Assembly (NCBI RefSeq): GCF_001715975.1
Contig: NZ_MARB01000020.1
Location: 1-64,000, forward strand
Source: Candidatus Thiodiazotropha endolucinida
Lineage (GTDB): Bacteria > Pseudomonadota > Gammaproteobacteria > Chromatiales > Chromatiaceae
Length of the DNA: 64,000 nucleotides
Reading direction: 5' to 3'
A program made the translations under genes and the position numbers. The notes beneath the pieces were generated by a model. It made no database searches and had not been told where the DNA came from. It worked only from the letters and a program-made list of their open reading frames with translations. Positions 1-7,138 of this stretch are shown here, piece by piece. The stretch's first letter is position 1. The number at the start of each line of letters is the position of its first letter.

Positions 1-124
1 TCGTCGCTCATTTGGAATAACCAAACCTCTCTCCTCGCACCCCGAAGGAAGTGCCCTTGGGGTGCGCCTTGATTGGCGCTTTTTCAGGCACAACAGGGCG
101 TATTGGATTAGTGTTAACAGGCCC
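1..124. mobile_element. MITE-like element, right part, cut by the window edge
   Basis: The last ~95 bases closely match the right part of the full element at 50682-50908. They share the hairpin-forming stretch around 35-67 (CACCCCGAAGG … CCCTTGGGGTGCG) and the right terminal repeat ending GTTAACAGGCCC at 124. A TA dinucleotide follows at 125-126, as in the full copy. Bases 1-35 differ from the full copy, so this is a sequence variant. The left end lies outside the window. No coding potential is visible. The MITE call is inference from the inverted-repeat structure. Confidence 0.7.
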
Positions 125-187
125 TAGGGCTCGTGCATAGGTAAGTAATCTGTTTTGTCACCGGTTAACAATGACTGGCACCAAGAT

Positions 188-904
188 TTAATCTGGTTGC
201 TGGTGCTGATCACAGATTTCCTTTGCCATCACCAATAGATGCTCCAAATATCGAAGACGCTTTTCTGACAGCTCAACCTTGTCTTTTAATTCTGAGTCTT
301 CTTCACCACCATCGATGATATGAAAGGTGTCCTCAAAGAAAAAGACAAAGAAACTGTCAAGAAATCGAATCTCCCTGTTGGTGTCCATAATCAGATTATC
401 AATGCCGAACAGGTCGATCATTTTTGGGTTATCCGAATTGCGCCAGGCTTGAGCCGCTTTGACGAAGCGGGCCAGCTGTATGCGCGCTTTAGGGTATCGG
501 CACAACAGCTTCTTTGCCTCTTCTTCATTCTGCTGATTCGCGATGTTGAACCAGATGTTGACTGCTTTCGCCAGGACTAAAACACTCGGCCTGCCGTTAA
601 TTTTACTGACTACAAACAGGGCATCCGGGATGATTTCGTCTAGAGTTTCCTTCAATTGGCGGTAGTGACGAGCTAGCAGCCTCGCCTCACTGATGGTGTG
701 GTCGGAAAAAGGTCGTTTGATGACAAATTCCGTATAGATCACACCATCTTCATAATCGGATTCAGTTCCCTGCCGCTTATTGCTGCGCCATACTTCACAG
801 TGGCTGCCAATAGTCGATACCAGGGTCGGTCGCAGACGTTTTAGGTCGAGACAGGCAATATTTACTGATATCTGGTCTCCATGCTTATTTTCATTATTCT
901 GCAT
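188..904 (-). CDS. Protein-kinase-like fold protein, probably degenerate
   Basis: 238-residue soluble protein with no signal peptide or membrane segment. It is not assigned to a named family. Its layout recalls the protein-kinase/aminoglycoside-phosphotransferase fold: FVIKRPF near residue 63 resembles the ATP-binding lysine strand, the SEARLLARHYRQL stretch resembles the following helix with its glutamate, and IDLFGIDNLIMD (163-174) with REIRFLDSFF (177-186) occupies the place of the catalytic loop and DFG segment. The catalytic aspartate of the HxD/HGD motif is not evident and DFG reads LDS, so it may be a pseudokinase. It is last in a minus-strand run after the LON-domain and YheT genes. 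The ATG at 904 is preceded by GAAGGT. The fold is inference; function is unknown. Confidence 0.6.
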   Translation of the reverse strand: MQNNENKHGDQISVNIACLDLKRLRPTLVSTIGSHCEVWRSNKRQGTESDYEDGVIYTEFVIKRPFSDHTISEARLLARHYRQLKETLDEIIPDALFVVSKINGRPSVLVLAKAVNIWFNIANQQNEEEAKKLLCRYPKARIQLARFVKAAQAWRNSDNPKMIDLFGIDNLIMDTNREIRFLDSFFVFFFEDTFHIIDGGEEDSELKDKVELSEKRLRYLEHLLVMAKEICDQHQQPD

Positions 905-992
905 CTGGTTGGTACCTTCAACTCAGGGATAGAAGAGAGGGAAAGGCTGCGTTCATTGGGCGAAATGCCTCAACGACACAGTGTAGATTGTG

Positions 993-1961
993 TCAATCTT
1001 GGGCGAGCACCTGTTTCAGGAATGCTGGAACACGATGATCCAGCCAGTAGACAGGCCGCCCGGGAAGGGTGCCCTGAACAAATCCCACATGACCACCTCT
1101 ATCTGAAAGTTCTAGTGAAACACCCGGGCCGAGATCTTGCAAGCCTGGTACATCCTTCGGTTGCATGAATGGGTCATCCCGTGCGTGTAAAATGAGGGTG
1201 GGTGTTGTGATGTGCTTCAGGAATTGTGCGCAACTGCAACGGTGGTAGTAGTCAGCGGCATCGACAAATCCATTCTGTATGGCAGTGATCCGATCATCAA
1301 AATCATAAATTGTGCGTATAGAATTGAAATTCTCCACAACGGAAAATGATCTGGAACGACACTTTTGCATATAGGATTTCAACAGTTTCCGTAAAAGATG
1401 GCGATTGTATACTTGTGAAAAGCCTTGCTCGAGACGTGTTACAGCACTTTCCAGATTAAAGGGGACTGACACAGCAACAGCCGCTTGTAAAGCTGAATCA
1501 TGACCTGATTCACCGAGATATTTGAGTAACAGATTGCCGCCAAGCGATATGCCGATGATAGCCTGCGGTACATCTCCTTTGAGGCGCAGATATTCGATTA
1601 TTTCAACCAGATCTTCCGTGGCTCCAGAGTGGTAACTGCGTTGCAGTCGGTTAGGTACGCCGCTGCAACCTCTCAAATGCATAAACAGGCATCTGAAACC
1701 GGCTTTGCTTAAGGCTGAGATGAGTGTACTCGCATAGTGGGAGTCGAGAGAGCCCTCAAGTCCGTGTATCAACAAAACCAAGGGACCTTCAGATTCATGC
1801 CAGGTCAGGTCGATAAAATCCCCATCACGCAGTTCGACACGCTCCCAGTGGAGATCGAGCAGTGGACGGTGTCTGAACAGACTGGGCCAAATAGTCTGCA
1901 GATGAGGAGAAGGTAACCACCAGGCTGCTTTGAATTCACTTCTGATCAGTTGTTTCATCAT
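993..1961 (-). CDS. yheT: YheT-family alpha/beta hydrolase
   Basis: Alpha/beta hydrolase of the UPF0017/YheT family (about 320 residues, normal length). The N-terminus has the family signature W(L)PSPHLQTIWPSL. LLIHGLEG forms the oxyanion region, GISLGGN holds the nucleophile serine (about residue 139), HARDDPF supplies the acid and GGHVGF the histidine, so the triad appears intact. Family members are esterase-like hydrolases of uncertain physiological substrate. The ATG pair at 1958-1961 was chosen because family proteins begin close to this point; an upstream in-frame GTG at 1994 would add eleven residues, and neither has a strong ribosome binding site. It follows the LON-domain gene on the same strand and precedes the kinase-like gene, probably as one transcription unit. 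Confidence 0.88.
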   Translation of the reverse strand: MMKQLIRSEFKAAWWLPSPHLQTIWPSLFRHRPLLDLHWERVELRDGDFIDLTWHESEGPLVLLIHGLEGSLDSHYASTLISALSKAGFRCLFMHLRGCSGVPNRLQRSYHSGATEDLVEIIEYLRLKGDVPQAIIGISLGGNLLLKYLGESGHDSALQAAVAVSVPFNLESAVTRLEQGFSQVYNRHLLRKLLKSYMQKCRSRSFSVVENFNSIRTIYDFDDRITAIQNGFVDAADYYHRCSCAQFLKHITTPTLILHARDDPFMQPKDVPGLQDLGPGVSLELSDRGGHVGFVQGTLPGRPVYWLDHRVPAFLKQVLAQD

Positions 1962-2019
1962 TTTTTTGTTGTTAGCCGAGAGTGAATGCCTCACTTGAAA
2001 GCTGGCAAATGGACCGGGT

Positions 2020-2673
2020 TCAATGGGTCAAATGACCGGTGTTATTGCTGCTCGCCATCTCCAATTTCGTCATCAGCAGTAGAAAACGTTCATCAAATGA
2101 GACCGCATCAAGAATGGACTGTTTGTCTTCATGAGATAAAGGCAGAGCCGTGGTCAAGACATTCACAAGATGTGATGTCGTCAGTTTCTTGAGCTGATCG
2201 GTGTCTGTCTCCAGGGCATTGAAGGTCAGGTATCGGTCCAGACTGGAATAGATGCTGTTTCGTTTCTCTTCCGTGGTTGTCAGATTGAAATCATAATCGG
2301 ATTCGAATCGCTCCCAATTGGGTTTAATCAGTCGATAGCCCCGATCCGACGGTAACTCAGTCTGTATATCGAATCGACAGATACCTGTGATTATGATTTC
2401 GATGCGTCCATCGAGGGTCTCATTATAGAAAGAGATTCGAGCTGCACATCCTGTGGTGTGTAGTTGGTGTATTGCCGAGTTTTCACTGTCATCGGGCTGT
2501 ATCATACCGATCAAATGATGGCTGCCCAGTGCATCCTGGACCATGTTCAGATACCGGGGTTCGAAGATATTGAGTGGTAGTTGTGCCCCAGGCATGACAA
2601 CTGCCCCGCTAAGTGGAAAGATAGGGAGCATCGACGGTAACTGCAGATAGTCGGGGATAAATGGATTTTGCAT
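2020..2673 (-). CDS. LON N-terminal (substrate-binding) domain protein
   Basis: 217-residue stand-alone LON substrate-binding domain protein. It begins with the typical LPIFPLSGAVVMPG and NIFEPRYL signature, and continues through a beta-rich core (GCAARISFY … GRIEIIITG) and a helical C-terminus. It lacks the AAA+ ATPase and Ser-Lys protease domains of Lon. Such proteins are widespread and poorly characterised. The reading frame is open upstream to 2883, but the ATG at 2673 is chosen because AGGAG lies seven bases upstream and the LON signature starts directly after it; the longer frame would run through a decayed repeat element. It heads the minus-strand run LON–YheT–kinase-like gene. Confidence 0.85.
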   Translation of the reverse strand: MQNPFIPDYLQLPSMLPIFPLSGAVVMPGAQLPLNIFEPRYLNMVQDALGSHHLIGMIQPDDSENSAIHQLHTTGCAARISFYNETLDGRIEIIITGICRFDIQTELPSDRGYRLIKPNWERFESDYDFNLTTTEEKRNSIYSSLDRYLTFNALETDTDQLKKLTTSHLVNVLTTALPLSHEDKQSILDAVSFDERFLLLMTKLEMASSNNTGHLTH

Positions 2674-2741
2674 GAATGAACTCCTATAGCCAGTAAGAGT
2701 TGCCGTCAATCTGAATTGTTCCGTACCTTTCCCAGATCGCC

Positions 2742-2910
2742 AGGGCCTGATATTACTCATCCAATTGGCTCTGATATGTCTATTCTTCTGCCCAGCTAGG
2801 CAGTATTGGACAATGTATATTGAGCTACAAGGAAAATGATAACACCACTGGACAGAATAATAGCCCCAGCCCTTTTGGTGCAACAGGGCCAGTTGGAGTT
2901 GTGTTGACAG
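2742..2910. mobile_element. Decayed copy of the MITE-like element
   Basis: The left end AGGGCCTGATATTACTCATC can be aligned with the left terminus of the 50682-50908 element (AGGGCCTGTTAACACTAATC). CTGCCCAGCTAGGCAGTAT, TAGCCCCAGCCCTTTTGG and the right end TTGGAGTTGTGTTGACAG also match in order. The copy is about 169 bases, has lost the internal CCCGAAGG hairpin, and its terminal repeats have diverged. No TA flank is preserved on the left. It sits between the LON-domain gene and the aldolase promoter region. The call rests on manual alignment of several segments in the same order. Confidence 0.6.
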
Positions 2911-2950
2911 ACATCAGGATCAGGATTGATCAGAGGCTGATTTCAATTCA

Positions 2951-2979
2951 CTTACATAACCGTGTCATGATCCTATAAT
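2951..2979 (+). promoter_or_regulatory. Candidate sigma-70 promoter for the aldolase gene
   Basis: CTTACA at 2951-2956 and a perfect TATAAT at 2974-2979 are separated by 17 bases. This is a good -35/-10 pair pointing toward the aldolase gene, whose ATG lies about 160 bases downstream. The long leader holds no obvious riboswitch. The prediction is from sequence only. Confidence 0.45.
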
Positions 2980-3139
2980 TCAAATAGGAGAAGCTGTCCC
3001 TATACTTAGTCAGATAGTATCAATATCCATTATCCATCTGGTGACAACCGGACCGTGAAGTCCAGGCACGGATTTTAAGGTTGATCAGTAGAGTGGTATG
3101 TCCAGGTAATTCCTTTTGGGTAAACACAAGGAGAGACAG

Positions 3140-4192
3140 ATGAGTTATATCGAATCCCTGCTCGGTACTGAGGCTGAAAGCTTACTGGCCCACAGCTGTG
3201 AGACTATTGATAAAACGATGTTGCAACTACCTGGTCAAGATTACGTCGATAGGGTGTTGAGCCAAAAAGATCTCAAGCCGGGTGTGCTACGCGCAATGCA
3301 GACATTGATCGGTACAGGACGTCTGAGCGGTAGCGGTTATCTCTCCATTTTACCGGTAGACCAGGGTGTGGAGCACTCGGGAGGAGCATCTTTTGCCGCC
3401 AATCCAATCTATTTCGACCCTGCCAATATAGTTGAACTTGCCATCGAGGGCGGGTGCAATGCGGTTGCCTCCACCCTGGGTGTACTGGGTTCGGTGGCCC
3501 GTCGGTATGCCCACAAGATCCCCTTTTTGGTCAAAATCAACCACAATGAAATACTCAGTTATCCCAATTTTTATGATCAAACTCTTTTTGCATCGGTGGA
3601 ACAGGCCTTTGATATGGGGGCGGTTGCCATAGGTGCGACTGTCTATTATGGGTCTGAGGAGTCAAGGCGGCAGATTCAGGAGATTTCGGAAGCCTTCCAA
3701 CATGCCCATGAATTGGGCATGGTTACGGTGCTATGGGCCTACCTCAGAAACAGTTCTTTCAAAGTGGATGGTGTCGACTACCATACAGCTGCAGATCTGA
3801 CAGGTCAGGCCAATCATCTTGCAGCGACGATTGAGGCTGATATCGTTAAACAGAAACAAGCGGTGGGAAATGGAGGCTATGAAGCCATCAAATTTGGCAA
3901 AACAGACAAAAAAGTCTATACAGAACTCACCACCGAGCACCCCATCGATCTGGTGCGTTACCAGGTGGCCAACTGTTATATGGGTAGGGCCGGGCTTATC
4001 AACTCTGGTGGCGCGTCTTCCGGGGAGGGTGATTTGGCACAGGCGGTACGAACCGCTGTCATCAACAAACGAGCAGGCGGCATGGGTATGATCTCCGGAC
4101 GCAAAGCGTTTCAACGGCCTATGGCGGAGGGTGTTGATCTGCTTCATGCGATTCAGGACGTCTATCTCAGCGATCAAGTAACAATTGCTTGA
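3140..4192 (+). CDS. fbaB: Class I fructose-bisphosphate aldolase (DhnA type)
   Basis: Catalyses reversible cleavage of fructose 1,6-bisphosphate through a Schiff-base lysine, in glycolysis or gluconeogenesis. The 350-residue protein shows the archaeal/DhnA-type class I features: [53 protein letters not shown], and the C-terminal phosphate-binding GLINSGG … [17 protein letters not shown]. Start at the ATG of 3140 is preferred over 3116 because AAGGAGAGA lies directly upstream and the family begins near this point. A single gene with its own predicted promoter. The exact catalytic lysine was not assigned. Confidence 0.93.
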   Translation: MSYIESLLGTEAESLLAHSCETIDKTMLQLPGQDYVDRVLSQKDLKPGVLRAMQTLIGTGRLSGSGYLSILPVDQGVEHSGGASFAANPIYFDPANIVELAIEGGCNAVASTLGVLGSVARRYAHKIPFLVKINHNEILSYPNFYDQTLFASVEQAFDMGAVAIGATVYYGSEESRRQIQEISEAFQHAHELGMVTVLWAYLRNSSFKVDGVDYHTAADLTGQANHLAATIEADIVKQKQAVGNGGYEAIKFGKTDKKVYTELTTEHPIDLVRYQVANCYMGRAGLINSGGASSGEGDLAQAVRTAVINKRAGGMGMISGRKAFQRPMAEGVDLLHAIQDVYLSDQVTIA

Positions 4193-4268
4193 AATATTAA
4201 TGGGTTATGTGCTTTTATCTTACATTCGGAACGGCAGTGCTGATTACGGATCGGGCTATTTGGGTAAC

Positions 4269-4676
4269 ATGATGTGGGTATTTATCAAAGGGATTTCTAA
4301 AGAGGTTTCGGTCAAGCAACTGCATAAGTTGATAACTCGCCAACTCAACCCACTCTGGTCTATCATGCCAATCAGAGGGGTGAAGGTGGAAGAGAGTAAA
4401 ATCCTTAAGATCATGCACACCAAGTCCAGAGTCTGGGAATACTATGGACTTGTCTGTTTCAAACCCTCACAACAAGTTCATGCGGTTATAGGCAGGTTGA
4501 ACACCATAAAAATCAATGGAATGAGGTTGCAAGCTCATCCCTATATCAGACGGCGTAAGAGTAGGGATCGACGTCAGCGACTGGTCGAGGGAACAGAACA
4601 ATATCCGGGAGACCGTAGGCGTAACGACCGCCGGCGTGGAAACCTGGTGAGTCAGATCAGCGATCCCATGGGCTGA
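4269..4676 (+). CDS. Small RRM-like RNA-binding protein
   Basis: About 135 residues. The core resembles an RNA-recognition motif: MMWVFIKGISKEVSVKQLHK gives an RNP2-like strand (VFIKGI) and helix, WEYYGLVCF is an RNP1-like strand, and INGMRLQAHPY is the last strand. An arginine-rich tail follows (RRRKSRDRRQR, then GDRRRNDRRRG), typical of nucleic-acid contact. The ATG at 4269 was chosen because the domain starts there; the frame is open upstream to 4185, overlapping the aldolase stop. The ribosome binding site is weak. The gene follows the aldolase by 76 bases and may be cotranscribed. The RNA-binding role is inference from the domain shape and basic tail. Confidence 0.65.
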   Translation: MMWVFIKGISKEVSVKQLHKLITRQLNPLWSIMPIRGVKVEESKILKIMHTKSRVWEYYGLVCFKPSQQVHAVIGRLNTIKINGMRLQAHPYIRRRKSRDRRQRLVEGTEQYPGDRRRNDRRRGNLVSQISDPMG

Positions 4677-4818
4677 CTGGCTGAAGTGCGGAGCCCATTT
4701 TATCGATAATCTATAAAGGAGACGTGGAAGTTAACATTTTTTTTAAAATCATAGCTTTCGATAGGGTTTTACTGGCCCTAGAGTGATAGTACCCAAAACC
4801 AACTATAGAGAGATAACA

Positions 4819-5223
4819 ATGACAAAGTTAGTCGACATTGAAGGTATCGGTGATAAGTATGCTGCAAAGTTGACGTCAGCGGGGATCACCAGTCTGGAAA
4901 ATCTGTTGGAAAAGGGAAGTACCAAAAAAGGCCGCAAGGAGATCGAAGACGCGACTTCGATTAGCGGAAAGCTGATTTTAAGATGGATCAACATGGCTGA
5001 TCTATTCAGAATAAAAGGTATCGGTGAGCAATACTCGGACCTGTTAGAGGCTGCCGGTGTGGATACTGTGCCGGAACTGGCGCAGCGTAAAGCGGAAAAT
5101 CTGCAGAAGAAGATGGTTGAAGTCAATGATGCCAAAAACCTTGTACGGGCCACGCCTAGCCTCTCATCGGTTGAAAAGTGGGTGGCGGAAGCCAAACAAC
5201 TACCCCGTGTGGTCACCTATTGA
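4819..5223 (+). CDS. DUF4332 (helix-hairpin-helix) protein
   Basis: 134-residue protein of the DUF4332 type, made of repeated helix-hairpin-helix-like units. VDIEGIGDKYAAKLTSAGI opens one unit and RIKGIGEQYSDLLEAAGV a second, each with the I-x-GIG hairpin typical of DNA-binding HhH motifs, followed by AKNLVRATPSLSSVEKWV. The second half continues to the end of the protein. DUF4332 proteins have no established function. The ATG at 4819 has a purine-rich AGAGAGATAA upstream and starts exactly at the first hairpin; the in-frame 4783 start is less likely. A strong terminator follows at 5278-5309, so this is probably monocistronic. Confidence 0.85.
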   Translation: MTKLVDIEGIGDKYAAKLTSAGITSLENLLEKGSTKKGRKEIEDATSISGKLILRWINMADLFRIKGIGEQYSDLLEAAGVDTVPELAQRKAENLQKKMVEVNDAKNLVRATPSLSSVEKWVAEAKQLPRVVTY

Positions 5224-5277
5224 TACCTGGTTTGCCGCAAAATGGCTTTCCAGGTAGGGAAAGCAGAGCATCTTACG

Positions 5278-5309
5278 AAAAGGCCACTGTCGTCTGATAG
5301 TGGCCTTTT
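5278..5309 (+). terminator. Rho-independent terminator after the DUF4332 gene
   Basis: Perfect 11-bp inverted repeat AAAAGGCCACT (5278-5288) / AGTGGCCTTTT (5299-5309) with a 10-base loop. The stem ends in a T run on the plus strand and an A run on the other, so it could act in both directions. It lies 55 bases after the DUF4332 stop codon. Confidence 0.85.
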
Positions 5310-5425
5310 CTACGTGCACTGAAGGATTGGGACTGATAGATACCCTTGTTGTAGTACGTTTCTGGATGAGAGTTAATTAGGTAGAATAGACAGAGTTTAG
5401 GTAGGAACAAACCGGAGTCTGAAAC

Positions 5426-5683
5426 ATGCCGACCTATGATTACTATTGTGATGCTAACGGCGAGAAGGTTGAGGTCTTTCATCCCATGAATGAGTTGATC
5501 AGTAATTGGGGTGAATTATGCAGCAAAGTTAACAGGCCTCTAGGGGATACTGCAGGCAACGAACCAGTGCGAAGGTTGATCAGCAGTGCAGCTGTTATCA
5601 GTAGCACAAGCCTTGTTGACAGTGAACCGGCATGCCAAACTGGAGGTTGTTGTCCAGGCGGCAGTTGTGGATTTAACGAATAA
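5426..5683 (+). CDS. FmdB-like zinc-ribbon family protein with degenerate ribbon
   Basis: 85-residue protein beginning MPTYDYYCDANGEKVEVFHP, the opening of the FmdB/CxxC_CxxC_SSSS regulatory family (MPTYxYxCxxCG). Here the first zinc knuckle has one cysteine (CDAN instead of CxxC) and the second reads LCSKVNRPLGD, so the four-cysteine ribbon is incomplete. A cysteine-rich tail, CQTGGCCPGGSCG, resembles the tail of many FmdB proteins. The function of the family is not well defined. The ATG at 5426 fits the family start. The gene precedes the membrane protease by 25 bases. Whether it still binds metal is unclear. Confidence 0.7.
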   Translation: MPTYDYYCDANGEKVEVFHPMNELISNWGELCSKVNRPLGDTAGNEPVRRLISSAAVISSTSLVDSEPACQTGGCCPGGSCGFNE

Positions 5684-5708
5684 TATGAGCAGGCCTTAAT
5701 CAAGGGAG

Positions 5709-6392
5709 ATGGTCTATTTTCTACTGCTGGGGATACTGCTGCTGTTGATACTGGGACCACAGTTGTGGGTGCAGCATGTAATGACGAAATACAATCGTCA
5801 CCAAGAAGAGAACTTCCCTGGTAATGGCGCGGAACTGGCCAGGCATCTCCTGGACCGCTATGGCTTGAATCAGGTCCAGGTAGAAAAAGCCGAATCCGGT
5901 GATCATTATGATCCCGGGGATAAAACGGTTCGATTGTCAAAAGACAAACTTGAGGGGAGAACCCTTACGGCCATTACAATAGCAGCCCATGAGGTCGGAC
6001 ATGCATTACAGGATGCCGCGGGGGAATCACTCTTTCAATGGCGTAGCCGACTCGGATCGATTGCTGTAGGGGCACAGCGGCTTGGTTCATTTTTACTCTT
6101 CGTGTCACCGATTCTCTCCATTGTTACGCGTGCACCCTCGGCAGGCCTGTTGAGTGCAACGGCGGCATTTCTTGTGATGGGCTCAAATGTGATCCTGCAA
6201 TTGGCGACTCTGCCTGTTGAGCTTGATGCTAGTTTTAAAAAGGCTTTGCCGTTGCTCAAGAGCGGATACTTGGAGCCGGAGCAGTATCGTGGGGCAGAAA
6301 AAATCTTAAGGGCTGCTGCATTCACTTACCTATCTGCCTCGTTGGCTGGCTTACTCAATTTCTGGCAATGGATACGCGTGTTAAAGAGATAG
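5709..6392 (+). CDS. Membrane zinc metallopeptidase (YugP-like)
   Basis: 227-residue membrane protein of the Zn_peptidase_2/YugP family. A hydrophobic segment opens the protein (FLLLGILLLLILGPQLW), AAHEVGHALQDA around residue 98 supplies the HExxH zinc site, and hydrophobic segments follow (LGSFLLFVSPILSIV, LLSATAAFLVMGSNVI, and AFTYLSASLAGLLNF near the end). FPGNGAELARHLLDRYGL is the conserved N-terminal cytosolic part, and LPVELDASFKKAL carries the glutamate expected as the third zinc ligand. Substrates are unknown. AAGGGAG directly abuts the ATG, an unusually short ribosome-binding-site spacing. It is probably cotranscribed with the FmdB-like gene. Confidence 0.85.
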   Translation: MVYFLLLGILLLLILGPQLWVQHVMTKYNRHQEENFPGNGAELARHLLDRYGLNQVQVEKAESGDHYDPGDKTVRLSKDKLEGRTLTAITIAAHEVGHALQDAAGESLFQWRSRLGSIAVGAQRLGSFLLFVSPILSIVTRAPSAGLLSATAAFLVMGSNVILQLATLPVELDASFKKALPLLKSGYLEPEQYRGAEKILRAAAFTYLSASLAGLLNFWQWIRVLKR

Positions 6393-6547
6393 GGGTAAAA
6401 AAATGAATTTCAATAATATCTTCTGTAGACAATGATGATTGCCCAGGGATAGAACGAGAATATTGACATAGAAGAATACCATCAATTATAGAATACCAAA
6501 ATAAATGAGAGATCATCTACAGAAACGAAATAGGAGCGGAGGAGAGG

Positions 6548-6991
6548 ATGACTGGTTATTTTAGATGGATTTGTCCAGTACGGTCGTTTGGTGCGTTCCT
6601 GTTCTTGCAGCTATTTTCAATTAGTCTATCTGCTGAAGAGTTGCATGCGTCACCTGTTCCTGACGCCTATGTGGCCAGAGCACAGTTCACGACAGCAGTT
6701 GTCGATAGAGAACCGGTTGATCAGGTTGTAAAACTCGATGCACAGGCAACCAGGATCTTTTTCTTCACCGATTTGAGAAACCTGCAAGGTCGAACTGTGA
6801 CCCATCGCTGGGAGTTTGATGGGCAGATCGTGAGTGAAGTGGATTTTGAAGTAGGTGGACCCCGCTGGCGGGTCAATTCAGCAAAAAGTTTGAATCCTGG
6901 TGAATCGGGAAAATGGACTGTGTTTGTGGTCGACGAGTCGGGTTGGCCCTTGCATGCATCTATTTTTGAGCATGGAGAGATTGCAAAATAA
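6548..6991 (+). CDS. DUF2914 domain exported protein
   Basis: 147-residue protein with an N-terminal hydrophobic signal (FGAFLFLQLFSISLSAEE), so probably periplasmic or lipid-linked. The body matches the DUF2914 pattern: ARAQFTTAVVDREPV, IFFFTDLRNLQGRTVTHRWEF, and a C-terminal WRVNSAKSLNPGESGKWTV ending in a short beta strand. DUF2914 proteins have an immunoglobulin-like beta-sandwich appearance and no known function. The ATG at 6548 is preceded by GGAGCGGAGGAGAGG, a strong ribosome binding site. It stands alone between the metallopeptidase and a converging minus-strand gene. Confidence 0.82.
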   Translation: MTGYFRWICPVRSFGAFLFLQLFSISLSAEELHASPVPDAYVARAQFTTAVVDREPVDQVVKLDAQATRIFFFTDLRNLQGRTVTHRWEFDGQIVSEVDFEVGGPRWRVNSAKSLNPGESGKWTVFVVDESGWPLHASIFEHGEIAK

Positions 6992-7138
6992 CAGACTAGG
7001 GCGATATGGAGTTCACGACATCAGACTGGGAGGTATCAGTCCACCATTGAACCATCTTGGTTTTTAAACGAATGGAAGGGGGACAACCTAAGGCGGAGTT
7101 ATTTGTTACTTGTTGGCCAATGAAAACCTCTGCAATGC

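Noticed and set aside
4185-4268. Upstream extension of the RRM-like gene into the aldolase stop
   Set aside because: No conserved domain in the extension, no clear ribosome binding site; the RRM begins at 4269.
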